Numbered from the stretch's first letter, positions 1 through 12,682 are shown. The stretch is 64,000 nt of DNA from Klebsormidium nitens (GCA_000708835.1 DF237001.1:21967-85966); one strand, 5' to 3'. Numbers and translations are program-made. The notes: generated from the sequence alone by a model not told the origin.

Positions 1-317
1 GTGGTTGGTCCGTATGCCCAGGCTCTGCAAGGTGCCTTACTCGGACATCCTTAAAGCAGAAACAGCGGAAAGTTCTGGAGGATTTTGTGCGGAATCTCCT
101 TCCAAAAAATGGTCGCTCTTGACGAGCAGTACTGCTAGCACCTTTGATTCCAGTGCGCAAGCGTCCTTTCCACGTGTCAAAGAGCCTTGGTTTCTCCTTT
201 ATAGACGGCGCCTTTTATCCGTTCCAAATCTCAAGACGTACGGATTGCAATGGGTGCATAGTTACCCATCTGAGATTCTTTTGATGCAACGCGTGATCAA
301 TCGAATCCTCCTCGCAG

Positions 318-491
318 CTGCTCTGGCAACAACACCTCCCCCGTGACGTCACTCCCGCCGACGCCGACATCATCGCCCGGCTAGAGTCGGCGGCCCCTCC
401 GGATGACGTCATCCTGGCGGCACGTGCGGCGTACTCGGTGACGTACTCCGAAGCGAACGCGGCGTACGAGCGGGGGCGCGACGGCAGGCAG
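318..491 (+). CDS. internal exon of an unidentified gene (partial)
   Basis: An open exon of 58 codons lies between a plausible acceptor (ctcgcag, ending at 317) and a strong donor (CAG|gtgagt at 491/492), phase 0 at both ends. Third positions are rich in G and C (GAC GTC, GCC GAC, ATC ATC GCC), unlike the flanks, which supports real coding. The peptide starts SQLLWQQHLPRDV and continues as a charged, Ala-rich helix-like segment. The LW..HLP pattern loosely recalls the segment after an F-box in F-box/PP2-like proteins, but this is a weak resemblance and I do not assign a function. Two TGACGTCA palindromes lie inside it (344-351, 404-411). Neither the start nor the end of the gene could be found. 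An open frame also runs on the opposite strand, but it lacks splice signals. Confidence 0.5.
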
Positions 492-2698
492 GTGAGTTGC
501 TGGGCGCTTATATACAGATTTTCCGACCCCATTTTCACCCTAGAAAAAAGGGGGGGTTCGGGGGGGCGGCAGTCCACCCTCTTTCTCCCTCTTTGGGCCT
601 TTGTTTCACTGCATGTGAGGGATCGGTAGCTTTGCTAAGAAGTCGTATGATGTTTGGCTAAGTTCGGGATAGTCGCATGCCGTTTCGTCTGTATTCCGAC
701 TCGCTGCTTGAGTGCCGATGGTCGATGAAGCCCAAAGCGGCGCTTTCAGTGAAGGCAGTGACAACAGCTGGATGCTTTCATGTAGTCTGCTCTTTGTAAT
801 ACTGGCCGAAAACCTTGCGGATCGGATTGTGTAGGAAAACGCGGCTGGCATGTCTTTCTTGCTCGTCTTTACGTGTGCTCCTTTATTCCTGTCACACCTG
901 TGACTGAAAGCTCGATAATGTGATGCAATATCAATTGTTCGTAACTCCATTTGAAGCTGCCACGGCTTTGAACACGCTTGTCTCAACATGCATGCTTCCT
1001 ATCTGACCGTCGCCCCTTACTAAAAGCAACAGGCCCGAGACTCGTTCATGGTCACTCAAGAGCCAATTAATCAGGAAGACAGTGCAGTTGCCTGATAAAG
1101 AAGGTGCCTTGTTATGAAGGTTATGGTGCTTGTTTGAGGAGGAAGGACGGTTTGCTTGCTTGAAAACCATGCACGAATAGTGAATGTCAACAGGGTAGAT
1201 TACCTTGTCAAGTCGCAAACGACGAGTGGGCCGTCAAGACTTGTGTGTCTAGAAACGCATCCGAATGCTTTTTGAACACGTTGTTGTGGAGTGGTTGCTA
1301 CTTTGACCCAATTCCTGTCTGCGTTTTTGCGTGGCGTCATGACTTTGAGTGGCCGGAGTCGTCATCCAAAAAACAACACCATAGAGAAAGAATAAGGCGA
1401 GAAGCAGTTGGATGGACGCAGTTTGGCATATGACATCGAACCTTGCAATCTGGACCTAGTCAGTTTGTTTGCGTGTTTGGAAATCGACAAATGTGACATG
1501 CCAACTTCTTTTCTTGTCAGGCACTCACTTTTCCTTGGAACATGGCACTTCATGTTCTTTGTGCTATCAAGCGGGAGGCCAGAAAAATGAGGAATTTCAG
1601 TATCCGCGAGATTGTCACAGATGACAAGATGTTGAGTGTTCTTACAGCCCGACGAAGGAAGGGGAGGGTAATATTAGATCAAGAACTTGGTGAAGAAGCA
1701 ATGGAACTAGACTGATTTCACGGATACATAGTCTGGCACTTGGATATGGAAGATGGTACAAGGCGGTGGCACAATTACGTCAAGACAAAGGACGCAATAT
1801 GACGGTAGAGACGTCCGTACCTTAGCGGCCCTCGAGTTGTACAATGGGCGCTTCACGAGTAGAGTTGAGGGCTCGACTAAGGAGTCGGTGCATCAATGAA
1901 TGTGAGTTCTGCCACGTAGTGGTGTTTCATCGCTGATCCACCTCAGGATTCAGCTCCGCCTCTAAGGGCTTCTGTCTTTTGACCCGGCGAGCGCATGATG
2001 CGCATGTCCTCAGTGGGCCGTTGAGGGGTTGCAACTTGCCGCCGTATAACAATAAATGATATGACAGTATGACAAAATCGATTAGAACAATGTCCGTCGG
2101 CCAAGCCAACTGCGAAAGGCGCATGTGAGGGCCACAACACCTCATTGAAATGTCACTCCAGAGCGCTCAGGCCTCGCGCTCCGGCAATTGTGAGCACTTC
2201 AACTTAACTCACAAAGCCAGACATCGACAAAGGCTTCGCATCTAATGTGCCACTCAAAATTGTGCAGTGCTGATCGATGATGAACGGTTTTGTCGGCAAT
2301 TAATGACATTTGAATGGTTGCGCTGAAACTTGATAAAGCATTGGGCTTGCAGTGCATGATATTGCAGCAAATGTGAGGCCTCGTCTCCAATTGGCTCTCG
2401 TCACTGATTCTCTTTGTCATATAAAGCTGCTGGTGAACTGTCATACCAAGCTGCTGGATGTGCACCAGGCTGCTCGCTGGGCGCACATGGGTGACATGGC
2501 ATGCGCATTGCGCCGCAATGCGAACTCAGCGCTTAGTCTCAGCAGTAGGTACGTAGGAAGAAATGTGTCGTCATCGGAAGATCGGCGTACCGCGATATTT
2601 TCCCGGCGAAAGATCTGGTGCTTTGACCGGTTACCAGCAGAAGCGGTCGGGGACCCAAGAATGACTAGTCATTTCGATTGTGCGCGCACGGGGCTGTG
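492..2698. other. no gene recognised
   Basis: This is AT-richer sequence with only short chance frames. A G-run sits at 547-565. Further exons of the gene seen at 318-491 could lie here or outside the window, but none is convincing. Confidence 0.4.
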
Positions 2699-2991
2699 GT
2701 CGGTGTGGGGGTCCAGAGCGGAAAACTGGAGTCCACGTTCTGTCAGAGTGATTCGCGGGGGTAATAGGGGTACTACTGTACCCATTCTCATTTAGGTAAT
2801 GGGAGGTTTGAGCCCGATCAGGCGATCAGTCAAAAGTACCCTGAGCGGGACTCTGAGGTTACAGTACAGTCGGGTTCCGGTAGTTACGCGGGCACTCCAA
2901 GGCTCAAGCCTGCGGCCTGCCCGTACCTACACTGCCATACAGGGCATCCTTGTCGGTGTGGGGGTCCAGAATGGAAAACTAAAGTCCACGT
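2699..2991 (+). repeat. pair of 40-bp direct repeats
   Basis: Two copies, 2699-2738 and 2952-2991, share about 90% of bases. Both begin gtcggtgtgggggtccaga and end agtccacgt. They open the repeat-rich interval that runs to about 6.3 kb. They may be edges of a small degenerate mobile element, but no terminal motifs or target-site duplication could be defined. Confidence 0.55.
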
Positions 2992-3394
2992 CCTCCCCTC
3001 TTACCGGTATACCGTACAAACCTGCCTGTGCACTGTGCAGTGTGAGTCGTGACTCGTGACATCAGGTTTGGAGTGTCACGTGTACGGTAGCCTGGTTCAT
3101 GGGCCATGGCAATTTTACCAATTTTATTTTATGGTATTCAGCTGGGCATGGAATGATGGAAGGCCGCGCTAGCACGGTGACCGGTCGCTACCAAACCGAG
3201 CTTCCGAGCGATCCAGAGTCCACTGGACTCCGACAGAGTCCAGGCAAGCCCAGGCCCGGCCGGCCCCCAGGAAGTTACAGGCAATATTATGCTCAAAAAG
3301 ATAAATATTAAAGCCAAGAATCCAGACGAATTGGTATCTTGGGCCCCCTCAGTTTGAAACATGGGGGCACAAGGGCCCTCCAACGATGCTCTTT

Positions 3395-3446
3395 GGGGGC
3401 CCGTCGGGCCCCCTCGCCTCAAGGATTGGGGGCCCGTTGGGCCCCC
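3395..3446. repeat. two near-identical G/C palindromes
   Basis: 3395-3413 is a perfect palindrome of nine bases on each side of one T (GGGGGCCCG / CGGGCCCCC). 3428-3446 has the same sequence with one change. The two 19-bp hairpins are 14 bp apart inside a G-run-rich patch. Each could form a very stable cruciform or RNA hairpin. The function is unknown. Confidence 0.7.
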
Positions 3447-3924
3447 AAGCCCCTCCTATTGGGGGACGATATTGCCCATTGGGGGCGATAATGGCTGGTG
3501 GCGGTCCCCCAGTGGAAACACTTGCCAAGATGTTCCCTAATACCTAGGTAAGCTCCGACTAACTTTAAATAAAAAATCCTAACCAAAAAGGATACCGGTA
3601 ACTTCTCCGCACCCATACCCACCGTATTACCTAATCCACCAAATTAACCCTACCCGTCCTAGTGCGGTTTACCCTTATTTAACAAAATTATTTCATTGGC
3701 TTTCTTTCAATATTTACAGGCAGGTACTAGGATACCTACGTGGTACCGGCAGGCTCAAGACCGGTAGCGACCAGGAACATCGTCGTTTCAGGTACCGTAC
3801 CCACTGGTCTGACATCGTATGACACGCGTGACGCGTGCATGCAGCGTACCTTTAGGTACCGAGACTACTGACCCTTTGCACTGTGCGCAGCCTGCTAGCA
3901 CTTACCGTACCTAGGTACTCCAGA

Positions 3925-4441
3925 AAGCAGTGTTTACCACGAACCGACTTGCAGTGGTATTGCGACCGACCAAAATTGAAAGTGACCGACTCCAACGAGT
4001 GTGGCCTGCCGCAGGCCGGCTGGAAAGCCGACCACTATGAAGGTGGTCGGCTGCCCAAACCGGCCTGTTTCTGAGAAGTCGGTCCCAGCCGGGTAGGCCA
4101 ATAGTGGTCGGTAGGCCTTTTCTCAGACTTTTGGCACTATTTGAACCTTCAGAGACCTTGACACTAGGCCAAAGTAAGGTGGAGAGGATCGGTTGACTTT
4201 TGGGCTGTAGTGTCACACTGAGAACTTGCGGATTAGTGCTCTGGCCAAGCAGGGCCTACTGTCAGTGGCAGAATTCGCGCCGGGTAACCGACCCAAGAGA
4301 GCGCACCCGGCCCACAAAAATCCGACAAAAATCAAGGTGGTCGGCCCGGGCAAACCGACCAACGGCCTCTTCCAACCGACTGCTTCAATAGGGACCCTCT
4401 GGGCAGCCGGCTATTTCAAATCTTCGTGGTAAACACTGCTT
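3925..4441. mobile_element. MITE-like element with 19-bp terminal inverted repeats
   Basis: The ends are perfect 19-bp inverted repeats (AAGCAGTGTTTACCACGAA at 3925-3943 and its complement at 4423-4441). Directly outside both ends is CAGA (3921-3924 and 4442-4445), a candidate 4-bp target-site duplication. The 517-bp interior codes for nothing recognisable, as expected of a non-autonomous element. CCGAC or its complement GTCGG recurs about a dozen times inside, often as ACCGAC, mostly toward the two ends in the style of subterminal repeats. The superfamily is not assigned. Confidence 0.72.
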
Positions 4442-4610
4442 CAGACTTCAAACTTCCAAGTTCAGGAGATGTCCGAAAATACAGGCGTCGATTACGCCCG
4501 CCAAAATAGTTGGGCTCAATGATCAATCAAATTGAAGCTGTGACTTGTTACCGGTACAATGATGATCTTGATTCTTGGACGCACTGGTCTGTTTTCCTAG
4601 TGTACGGCTT

Positions 4611-4952
4611 CCCCAACGGGGGTATAAATAGTGCTGGTTACCAGCTTTGCCATAACCGTCTTTCGCATTCTTGAAATTGCGACGGGCGCAACACATACAA
4701 GAAGGTCTTCCCCCAGCAGAAAAACAAGTCGTTTCTCTCCGTTTTGAGCGGCGGTTTCGACCTGGCGGTTTCAACTGGACTGAAACTGAGCCATAGAAAG
4801 AAAGACCGCCGAAAACAGACCGGAGTAATGCTTCAGATTTTTGGGATTTCAAGCTCAAATTTCCAAGGCTTGGAAGCATGCGCCTTCGGACCGAAATTTG
4901 AATTCCGGTGGCCGGACAGCCGGTTTGCCCCAAGTTATACCCCCGGTGGGGG
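4611..4952. mobile_element. possible second TIR element
   Basis: 4611-4627 (CCCCAACGGGGGTATAA) and 4935-4952 are inverted copies with one mismatch over about 17 bp. The interior has no protein-coding sign. No clear target-site duplication was found, so this may be a MITE or just an inverted repeat. Confidence 0.4.
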
Positions 4953-5441
4953 TTTAACCTAGGGTGATTTGCTGACGTCGGGCGTCAGGAAGCAAGCGGC
5001 AATTCAACTCAGGGTGACGGCAAGCCGCGGCTCAGGCTGAGGCACTTGCTAGGTACGGCCTACGATACAATGATTCGCGGGCCTGCCAAGTTGCGAACAG
5101 CAGTACGTACCGCTGTTCAAGTACCGACTCGGATAGGCTAACCACAATGCACATTGGTACGGCGGGTAGGTACTCGGTAAATAGGTACCGTTGCTACCTA
5201 AGTACCGGTAGGTAGGTATACCGGTTCTACGATATCCCGACAAATGTCTCTTCAAGTACTAGGTACCTAGGTACCTAGTAGCAATACCGGTACCTCTCCG
5301 ATCTCGCTAACACTGCAGTACAAAGTAGAAACCTAACTCACAAAACTACCCGCTCCGCACCGAGATGCACGGTGCACCCCAGTAACCCCTTGTCAAGGGG
5401 GTTAAACCCTCACGCTTCCAAGCTGGTTCGCAATAAGTAGT

Positions 5442-5584
5442 AGTTATACCATGAGAGCTCTGCGATATCGATGGTTTCGCGTCGAACGAGAGCTGATATC
5501 CATCCGAGGGCGGAGCCCCGAGGGGGATATCAAGCTCGAGGTCGACAAGAAACCTTCGATATCGCCGAGCTCGAATGGTATAAC
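5442..5584. repeat. 143-bp imperfect foldback
   Basis: Each end begins with AGTTATACCAT read inward, and the two arms of about 65-70 nt match along their length at roughly 85%, with shared blocks GAGCTC, GCGATATCGA, GGTTTC and GTCGA. The axis lies near 5512-5520 in a GC-rich turn (CCGAGGGCGGAG / CCCCGAGGG). Transcribed from either strand it would form a long hairpin. Open frames on both strands are a by-product of the symmetry. It could be a foldback MITE or a hairpin-RNA precursor. Confidence 0.65.
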
Positions 5585-6330
5585 TCGCTTATCGCTTAGT
5601 CCGGACACTGCATCGGCGTCGAACCTGCTTAGAGTGTTCTGATATACCCCTCCGCGGCGGGGTAAATCAGCGATATCTCCCTGCCACGTGATTCGACTTC
5701 GAAACAACTCTGATGGCTCCCGGCAAAATAGCTGAGCGAAAAACCCGGACGGGCGATAAGTTTAACTTTTAATAGCTACAACTACCGGTATGCCGGTTTA
5801 CCGGTATTGCGATGGCCAGATTAGTTACCATACCGGTAACTCTCTTGTGACCTACCGTAACGCCGAACGGGCGTGTGACCTTAAGATACGAGTTACCTTG
5901 GCACTCCAAACTTAAACCCTAACCCACATAATTACCCGCTCCGCACCCCAACCCACCCTTAAACCACCATCATTAGAGGCCCCAGGGCCCACGATGTGCA
6001 TGGTACGGTTACCGGTACCTGATTACAATTTACAGGCCTACAAGCCTAGCTTAGGCGCGCCTTAGCCTACCGGTACTCAGATACCCAGGTACATTGTAGT
6101 ATGTACCGTACCCACCGTAAAATCCTAGTAGGTACGTACCTAGCTAAGAGCTACGGCACCTGAGTTTCGGCCCGGGGAAGCAATAGGTACCTACCTTCAT
6201 GCGGTACGGTACCGGTTGTTGAGTCCTCTCAAAATGCGCCACCTGGCAATATGGTTCATGCAACTTGCAATCGTGATCGCCACGAAAGGCAGTCTGCAGG
6301 CCCGCCCTTGCCTGCAGCGGCGCTGAGGTC

Positions 6331-7383
6331 TGTTGCTTAGTAGACTGATGAGGCTCAAGAGCTCTACACTGTAGACTGTAGATTACAGTGGTGAGCTTTT
6401 AGGTACAGTGAATTCGTGAGTGTTTGTGGGGCAGGATTCTAGAAAGCCTCAGGCAAGCATGGCTGCCTCCAAGCTCCGCGTTTGCCAGCTCTGCGCCCGC
6501 AAGGGCCTGCGGGGCTGTGGCAAGGGATGCCTAGGAAAATGGCGGGCTTTTGATTAACGTGTCTGCTTTAGAGGTGCTTTTGCTTGCGAAGGGCGCATAT
6601 TGGAAGTGAGAGCGGGCAGGGGAGGAAGATAGGTATTGTTGAACGTCGCTAACAGTGTTGGCAAATGAAGGCATCTAAGATCCAAAGCGATGGGGTCGCT
6701 TGACCCTGGTGCTTGCCAGAGCGCGAGAGCTAGATTGGAAAAGAATACCCGAGATTTTGGAGCTGACTCTGACCTGCACTCCTGGTGGGGAGACTGTCTA
6801 TTTCATGTGCCCGTGCATAGGGTCAGTCTGAATGTTGAGTTTCAACTTCAGGCGCGTCTTTGTGGAGCGCATCTTTAAAACATCATGAAGGATCAATGCA
6901 ATAAATTCACGAAGCTGGTTTACCTAAGCTAAGATGTCAAGTCAAGTCCTGAAGAGCTTTTCTTTGGTCACCTGAGGCTTGGCCGCGGAGCATTTCCAAA
7001 GAAGTCTGATAGGCGGGAGGTAAATAATTGTGAAGCTTGCAAAGCTTTCTACACAGCTTCTTGCTCCTTGTCAAATCAAGTCTTTTGGGCTACTGACAGT
7101 TCGGCCCGACTTGGCAGCTCGCTTGTGGCAACTCCATCAAACTCATCCTAGGTGTTTGTTAGTATGAGATATGAATGTTGGTCTGATGCTAAACGCCTTG
7201 CATTTGCTGGTTTCATGCTCTCTTTCCGTCCCTGAAAGCATGTTTGGTTGGCATGAATACATTCAAGTCAGTGTTGCGATTCTTGCTGTGATCCTTGTGC
7301 ATTGTGGAAAGGATGGATACTTGGTGTTGATGAGAGTTGTGGCCTTTATATGATTTTGAAAAAAAGCCTTCCGATTCTTGCAG
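6331..7383 (+). other. upstream part of the MYB locus
   Basis: No certain gene is seen, but this probably holds the promoter and 5' leader or first intron of the MYB gene, because its first firm exon starts at 7384 right after an acceptor (gattcttgcag). Two ATG-led stretches, at 6458 and 6883, could be short 5' exons; neither has a good donor. Confidence 0.35.
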
Positions 7384-10300
7384 GCAAACACAATTGTTCC
7401 AACTCAGAGTGTTGGCGGCTCATCAAATGCATTTGCTGATGACAGCAGGAGCAGTGACGCAGGGCAATTTGGTTTGACAGCAGGTATACGTGCATTTGTC
7501 AATCCTAGCGAGCGAACTAAGGAGGCAGAATCGAATCTAGAGGAGATACGCTCGAACTGTGCGAGGGGCATGGAGAAGAATCAGGACGGCGAGTTTGAGA
7601 CTGAGCCTGCCTCCGAAGGACAGGCTCCCCTAGCAACCCTCAATGTAGCAGACTACCTTCCAAATTTTAAGCCTGCAAAGAGCGAGCTGCTGCAACGCTG
7701 GTTTAGAGGTGGGGCCCTTTCAGTCAAAGGAGAAGAGCAGGAGCAGATGAAGGACAAGCTACTAGCATTTGTCCAAGGAGACGACAGGAGGGGTGAGGTA
7801 CACTCGTCAAAAGATGATTCTTTACAAGGAAATGGTTCACTCAACGTTGAGTGCGAGGCACAGGGCGAGCAAGGGGACAGACCGGGATGCAAGGAAGAGA
7901 TGGATGGGGAGAGGTCTTCCAGGGCTCCTCCATGGACAAAGGTAAGAAGGCAGGAGAGCTCTTTTATGTTGGGGATTCTCATGAGTTGTCAATAAGGAGG
8001 GTAGTAAAGAAAAAGGGTAGTGCGCTAATGCTTATGGCTGAGCATGTCATTTGGGCCTCGTGCTGCTCTTGATACTCTATGGTGGATTGTTGGATGACAG
8101 TGTGTCCTAAGATAGCTGGATGCATACATTGAGGGGAACACTCAAGAGCACTTTGTCACTATCATCAATCTAGGAACATAGAATCAGGACTTATGTCTGG
8201 ATTCCAGGCTTGAGGAACAAACAGCGTTTGCGAGTCAGGGCTGTACTGAATGCAGATACTTGATACCAATTCGTGGATTCGCGGAGCAAACCTGGCAGCT
8301 TGATTCTTGTAACAACTGTTGAGTCTACCTACTTCAGGAGGAGGACGAGAAGCTGAGCAGCCTGGTGCAAGTCCATGGTACCAAGACCTGGGCTTTCATA
8401 TCCAAACAGTTCAGCAACAGGAATGGCAAGCAGTGCCGCGAACGGTGGCATAATCACCTGAGTCCTGGCCTCAAGAAGGTAATGTGTTGTCCCAAGTTTT
8501 TGCTGCAGACACTTGCATGTCAGTTTTGACCCTCCTGGCACGAGATTGGGTTGACCTCCATAGCTGCCTTTGTAAGCATCTTGAATCTGTACCTTTGTGC
8601 TGCATGGATCATGCGCTGCTCATGTTGACAACCAGCATGTTATCAAAGACAAAGTTGCACCATTTGCTTGTTCAGATTTTTACCAAGGTTCTCCTTTGAG
8701 AAGCATTCTTGTGCACCTGCAGGTAGACTGGACGCCTGAGGAAGAGCAGAAGCTCATTCAATTGCATCTGCAATTTGGGAATCGATGGGTGAGTATGACA
8801 TTCCCTGCTGCCATGCAAGCTTGATATTGGCCCAGTACCTTAACTTACCTGAATAGTCTGAATCCTTTCTCAATGCAAGCTCTTGCTTTCTTTTGCCTGC
8901 CGCTATAGTTCTGTCCAGATAAGGCCTTGTTGGTCTAGCGGAAGCCTTTAAAATTTTCTGGTTCTGCATGTCGTCATTTCAACTCCTTTCCTCCAGGTTG
9001 AAATTGCAAAGCACCTCCCAGGACGCAGTGATAACGCTATCAAGAATCACTGGAACAGCACGGCTCGTCGTAAAGTAAGCTTCTCTTACATGATTCCCAG
9101 TCAAGATCCTTTTCGCAGTTATCCCTCCATGTCGTGTTACGCGTCCTACTCCAATTGCTTTGCTAAGCCTGGGTTGTTATGAATGTCAGACCGTGTGTTC
9201 CCATGCTGACGAACTCAGACATGAGGAACTTTTTGTTTTTAATATTGCTGGTGGTTTAAACCAGTGCTTGGTGCTGCTCGCAGGACGAGAAATCAGCCAA
9301 GGCCACCAAGAGTGACATCCTGAGGAACTACATATCTGCTTTGAGGGATCCAGCCAGTGCTGCTATGCTCACGGTAAGAGCTCCGAAAGTCAGATCTCAC
9401 CGTCTGTATCTGGGTATGTCAGAGAGTCGACACACTGGCAAAGCTTCCCATGAAGTTCTAGTTGTATTGCAAGGGTTTTGTTCCAACATCTTGTCAAGGG
9501 AGGGTTTCCAGTTGGCAGCCGTCGAGGACAGCTTGAGTATCATCTTGAGCATTGATGTCTTGGGAACCCCTAAACGAAGGCATTTGATCACTCATGTCTT
9601 AGAGAACCCCTAAACTCCGGCAATTCCAGCGCCCTCAAGCGCCAATCTGGTTGGTAAAGGTAAAAGGCCACTGGTCAGGCCACTGGTCCTGTGTGTCCCT
9701 TGGCAGCTCAAAAATCATCATTCCCTAGTAAATAACCGGGTAATCACATCCCTCAGTTGCAAGACTCCATGTCTTCCATTCTGCAGGAACCTGCAGCGGA
9801 GGCTCCTTCAGCAAACTGCCTTCACTGGACCACGCTCCAACTGGACTCCTCTGACTCTAACCCCACCCGCGGCATCACAACCCTTCGCAGTCAGAGCACA
9901 CAGCCTGGCAGCCCTAGCAGCCCCCTGGAGTTGAATGCCACCCTCAGTCTGGCCCCTGCTGGCATGATTGGGGGCCTGCAGGACACCCCCTGCAGGTCTG
10001 CTGTCGCAGGAGCGCTCTCTGTACTCCCTGCTGACTTCATGGGACTTAAAGGGTCCCTTCTAAATGATGTCAGCGGCTTGCAGGTAAGCAGGTTTCGTTG
10101 GGGCTTTCAATCTGCTTCATTCAAGTCTATGATGAGAGCACTGGATGGTACCACAGGAAACATGAATTCTCGAGCTTGCTTTATAGTTCCTGTTGACAAT
10201 GCGCTTTGTCACCATACGCCAAAATTGGTGTGCATCCAGGCAAAGAAAAGATCAGACTTCTAGGGGTTTGAGTTTCCAAACCTCAAGCATTTTGGACCTT

Positions 10301-12682
10301 TCGCAATATTCGACATCATTTTCTGCAACAAATTGTTTTATACTGCACCAAACAACCTCCTGACCTTTGAAACAAGCGGTTTTACTTCTCTGAGAATGTG
10401 AGGTAACTACGTCATTTGTTACTTCTGGTTGTGTGCAAAAGCTTTCTGCCTCAACTGTGAGCAAAATGTGCCAGTTCCTACAGCCATGCAGCAGATGTTG
10501 TCCCCCCATGGCATCTGATGACTGGACCCAGAAATGCAGCACTGCCAATCCAAATGCATCCGCCTTACTCTCTATTGCCCTGCTACACAGACAGCAGCCT
10601 GCTTTTTGTCCCAGTCCCAAGCGCTCTCTTTCTTTAGGGTTTCTGAAAGAGCTGTCTTCTTCAAGCTCCAAGTTCTGAACAGAAGCAAGTCTCAAACATT
10701 GCATTTGTTTGAAGCATGGTCTCCCCTCGTGCTTGCAGAGTTTGGCTGGGCTGGAGACCGGCAGCGCCCTCGAGAAGCTGCTGGCAATGCAGCAGTTGCA
10801 GCAGTGGCAGGAGCACCAACGGCTCAAGCAGCAGCTAGAGCACCAGCAGCAGCAGGATGCGCTCCTGCGCCAGCTCTATGGCGCACTGCAGGCAAGCTCC
10901 TCAACCAAGTCAATCAGCTCTCGCTGCAGTTGCGCTTACCCTGAATTCTCCCCCCTCGCTGAAGCTGCAGTCATGCTAGATTTCTCCTCTTTCTTCAGTT
11001 GCAGACATTTTTGGGGAGGGTTTGGTAATGTGCAGCTGAGTTCTTTTAACGAAATGAAGGGGCAGGATTCGGATTTTCACGCAGGTGTCTCTCTGAACAG
11101 CAGGCTGCCTTCTGCAACAGGAGGTTGACGCTGAAAGTATTTCGAAACTCATGAGGTTGAAGAGCTCCTTGGACAGCTCCTCTTTTCTTTCCTCTACCAT
11201 TGCATCCAGGTGGTTTCTCACATGATTTTTGTTTGCATGCACTCAATTCCTTGGCACTTATACTTCACGTTTGAAGAACATCATTACCTTACTTACATGC
11301 CAACCCTGTCTGAAGCAGTTTTGTCCTCTTTCAGGAGGCGCAGCATGCTCAGCAGAAGGCAGCGGAGCAGGCTCAGCAGGCGCAGCTGCTACAGCGCTTC
11401 CAGGAGATGCAAGCGCAGCAGAAGCAGGCCGAGGCGCTTGACGGAGGCTGCCTCTCGCTCAACCTGGCGCAGACCAACGACCTCTCGCTCCCCCTGCCGC
11501 AATCTGACGCGCACAATAACCTGGAAGAGTCGTGGAATACCGACAACGACCCCCTGCAGGTGCGAAACACTCGTGGACCACTTCTGGATTCTTCTTTTCT
11601 TGATTGAACTTTTTCGACTCGATGCCTTGACAATCACTAGTTTTGCGCAGTGATGTGGAAGAGGGCGTTCAGTTGATGGGGCACTCCGGTTTTGTGCCTC
11701 AATAAACCAGAAGGGGCAGAATGAGAGTATTTTTTTTGGGAGGACCTCTTCTGCGAACAGGCATTTGCAAGACAAGTAACCCTCAGGTGGTTCCAAAGCT
11801 GGTAGGATCTTTGTACTCCCTCACATCATCTGGATAAGCAGCGAGTAAGCGTGCCTTGTCTGCTAGTGTCCCCCTGCGCTGTTTTTCTACGCAGACAAGT
11901 CGGACATACAAGGCACCAGTCTGTTGCAGCCCCAACAAGGAACACCTGGACGACTTATTCGAACAAATTTTGATGTTTGTCCGCAGCTCCTCCTCGGCAC
12001 CGATTCCTCCCCCCCCATGTGGAACAGCCGCCAGCCTGAGCCCCCCCTCTCAACGGTTGAGTCCGCCCCGGCGTTTGACTCCCTCTCCTATGACCCCCCC
12101 GCTGCTGCGCACACGGATCTCCTCTCCACTTTCAACTTCGATCTGCTCAGCCCCCCGTCCAATCCCACCTCAGGGCTTGAGCTCAGCACGCCAGCCCTCG
12201 ATCCCCAGTTGCAGATCGGGGCGAACTCCAATTCTTCCCCCCTACAGCCCGAGGCACAACACGATTTCGCCTCGGTGCTCCTGCAGAACCCGTCCCCTCC
12301 CCCTCAGTTATACTCCCAGGGACTGGGCGAGCTAGGGGAGGTGTTTCCGACCCCTGCGGCCGGGCAGAAGCGCGCCCGGGAGGAGTGGTCGGGGGATTTG
12401 GCGCAGCCGGTGGTCAAGGCGGGGCCGCGCGGTCCGATCCAGTGGCCGAAGGACGACGGCACCAACTTGCAGTCACGCTATGCCCCGGGCAAGGAGGGCA
12501 CGGGGCTGGAGGGCATTCCGGGCGAGAGGAAAACGGGAGGCGTTGGAGGAATGTACAAGAAGGGCAACTGTATTGTGTTGACTGGGTTCATTGGCCCCGG
12601 GCCGCTGGGACCCCCGGGGATGACGGCCAAGAAGCCGGCGGGCGTGGCGCGGCCGGCGGGCAACTTGGCGGTGCCAGCATGA
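7384..12682 (+). CDS. R2R3-MYB transcription factor (MYB98-like repeats)
   Basis: Nine exons with consistent phases: 7384-7941, 8338-8478, 8723-8788, 8997-9074, 9284-9373, 9757-10083, 10739-10891, 11335-11559, 11930-12682. The first in-frame ATG is at 7570, giving 734 aa, but the frame is open to 7384, so an upstream start exon is possible. R2 (about residues 121-171) and R3 (about 172-219) keep all six helix tryptophans or their equivalents and the signatures [12 protein letters not shown] and AIKNHWNST, typical of MYB98-type R2R3 and 3R-MYB DNA-binding domains. After them come a Q-rich coiled-coil-like region (exons 7-8) and a Pro/Asp-rich tail with FDLLSPP-type acidic patches, likely an activation domain, ending in a Gly/Pro/Lys segment. 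It should act in the nucleus on MYB-core DNA. The intron after 10891 uses a GC donor (CAG|gcaagc). Confidence 0.92.

Larger units (their letters stand above)
2770..6330. repeat. repeat-rich interval dense in GGTACC/ACCGGT words
   Basis: About 3.5 kb without a credible gene. Short words such as ggtaccgg, taccggta and cctaggtac recur throughout, and the phrase acccgctccgcacc occurs near 5346 and again near 5936. Discrete elements within it are listed separately. The whole looks like nested, decayed non-coding repeats rather than a single transposon; no transposase or reverse transcriptase frame is visible. Confidence 0.6.

Noticed and set aside
5444-5707. Open frames on both strands in the 5.4-kb foldback
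   Set aside because: They mirror each other because of the inverted repeat and have no coding features.
11121-11209. Possible extra MYB exon ([11 protein letters not shown]...)
   Set aside because: It has an acceptor and donor but ends in phase 2, while the exons on both sides are phase 0, so including it would break the frame.
11856-12335. Alternative reading frame of the last MYB exon
   Set aside because: It would follow the acceptor at 11894, but the acceptor at 11929 gives the longer frame with acidic/Pro-rich composition and correct phase.
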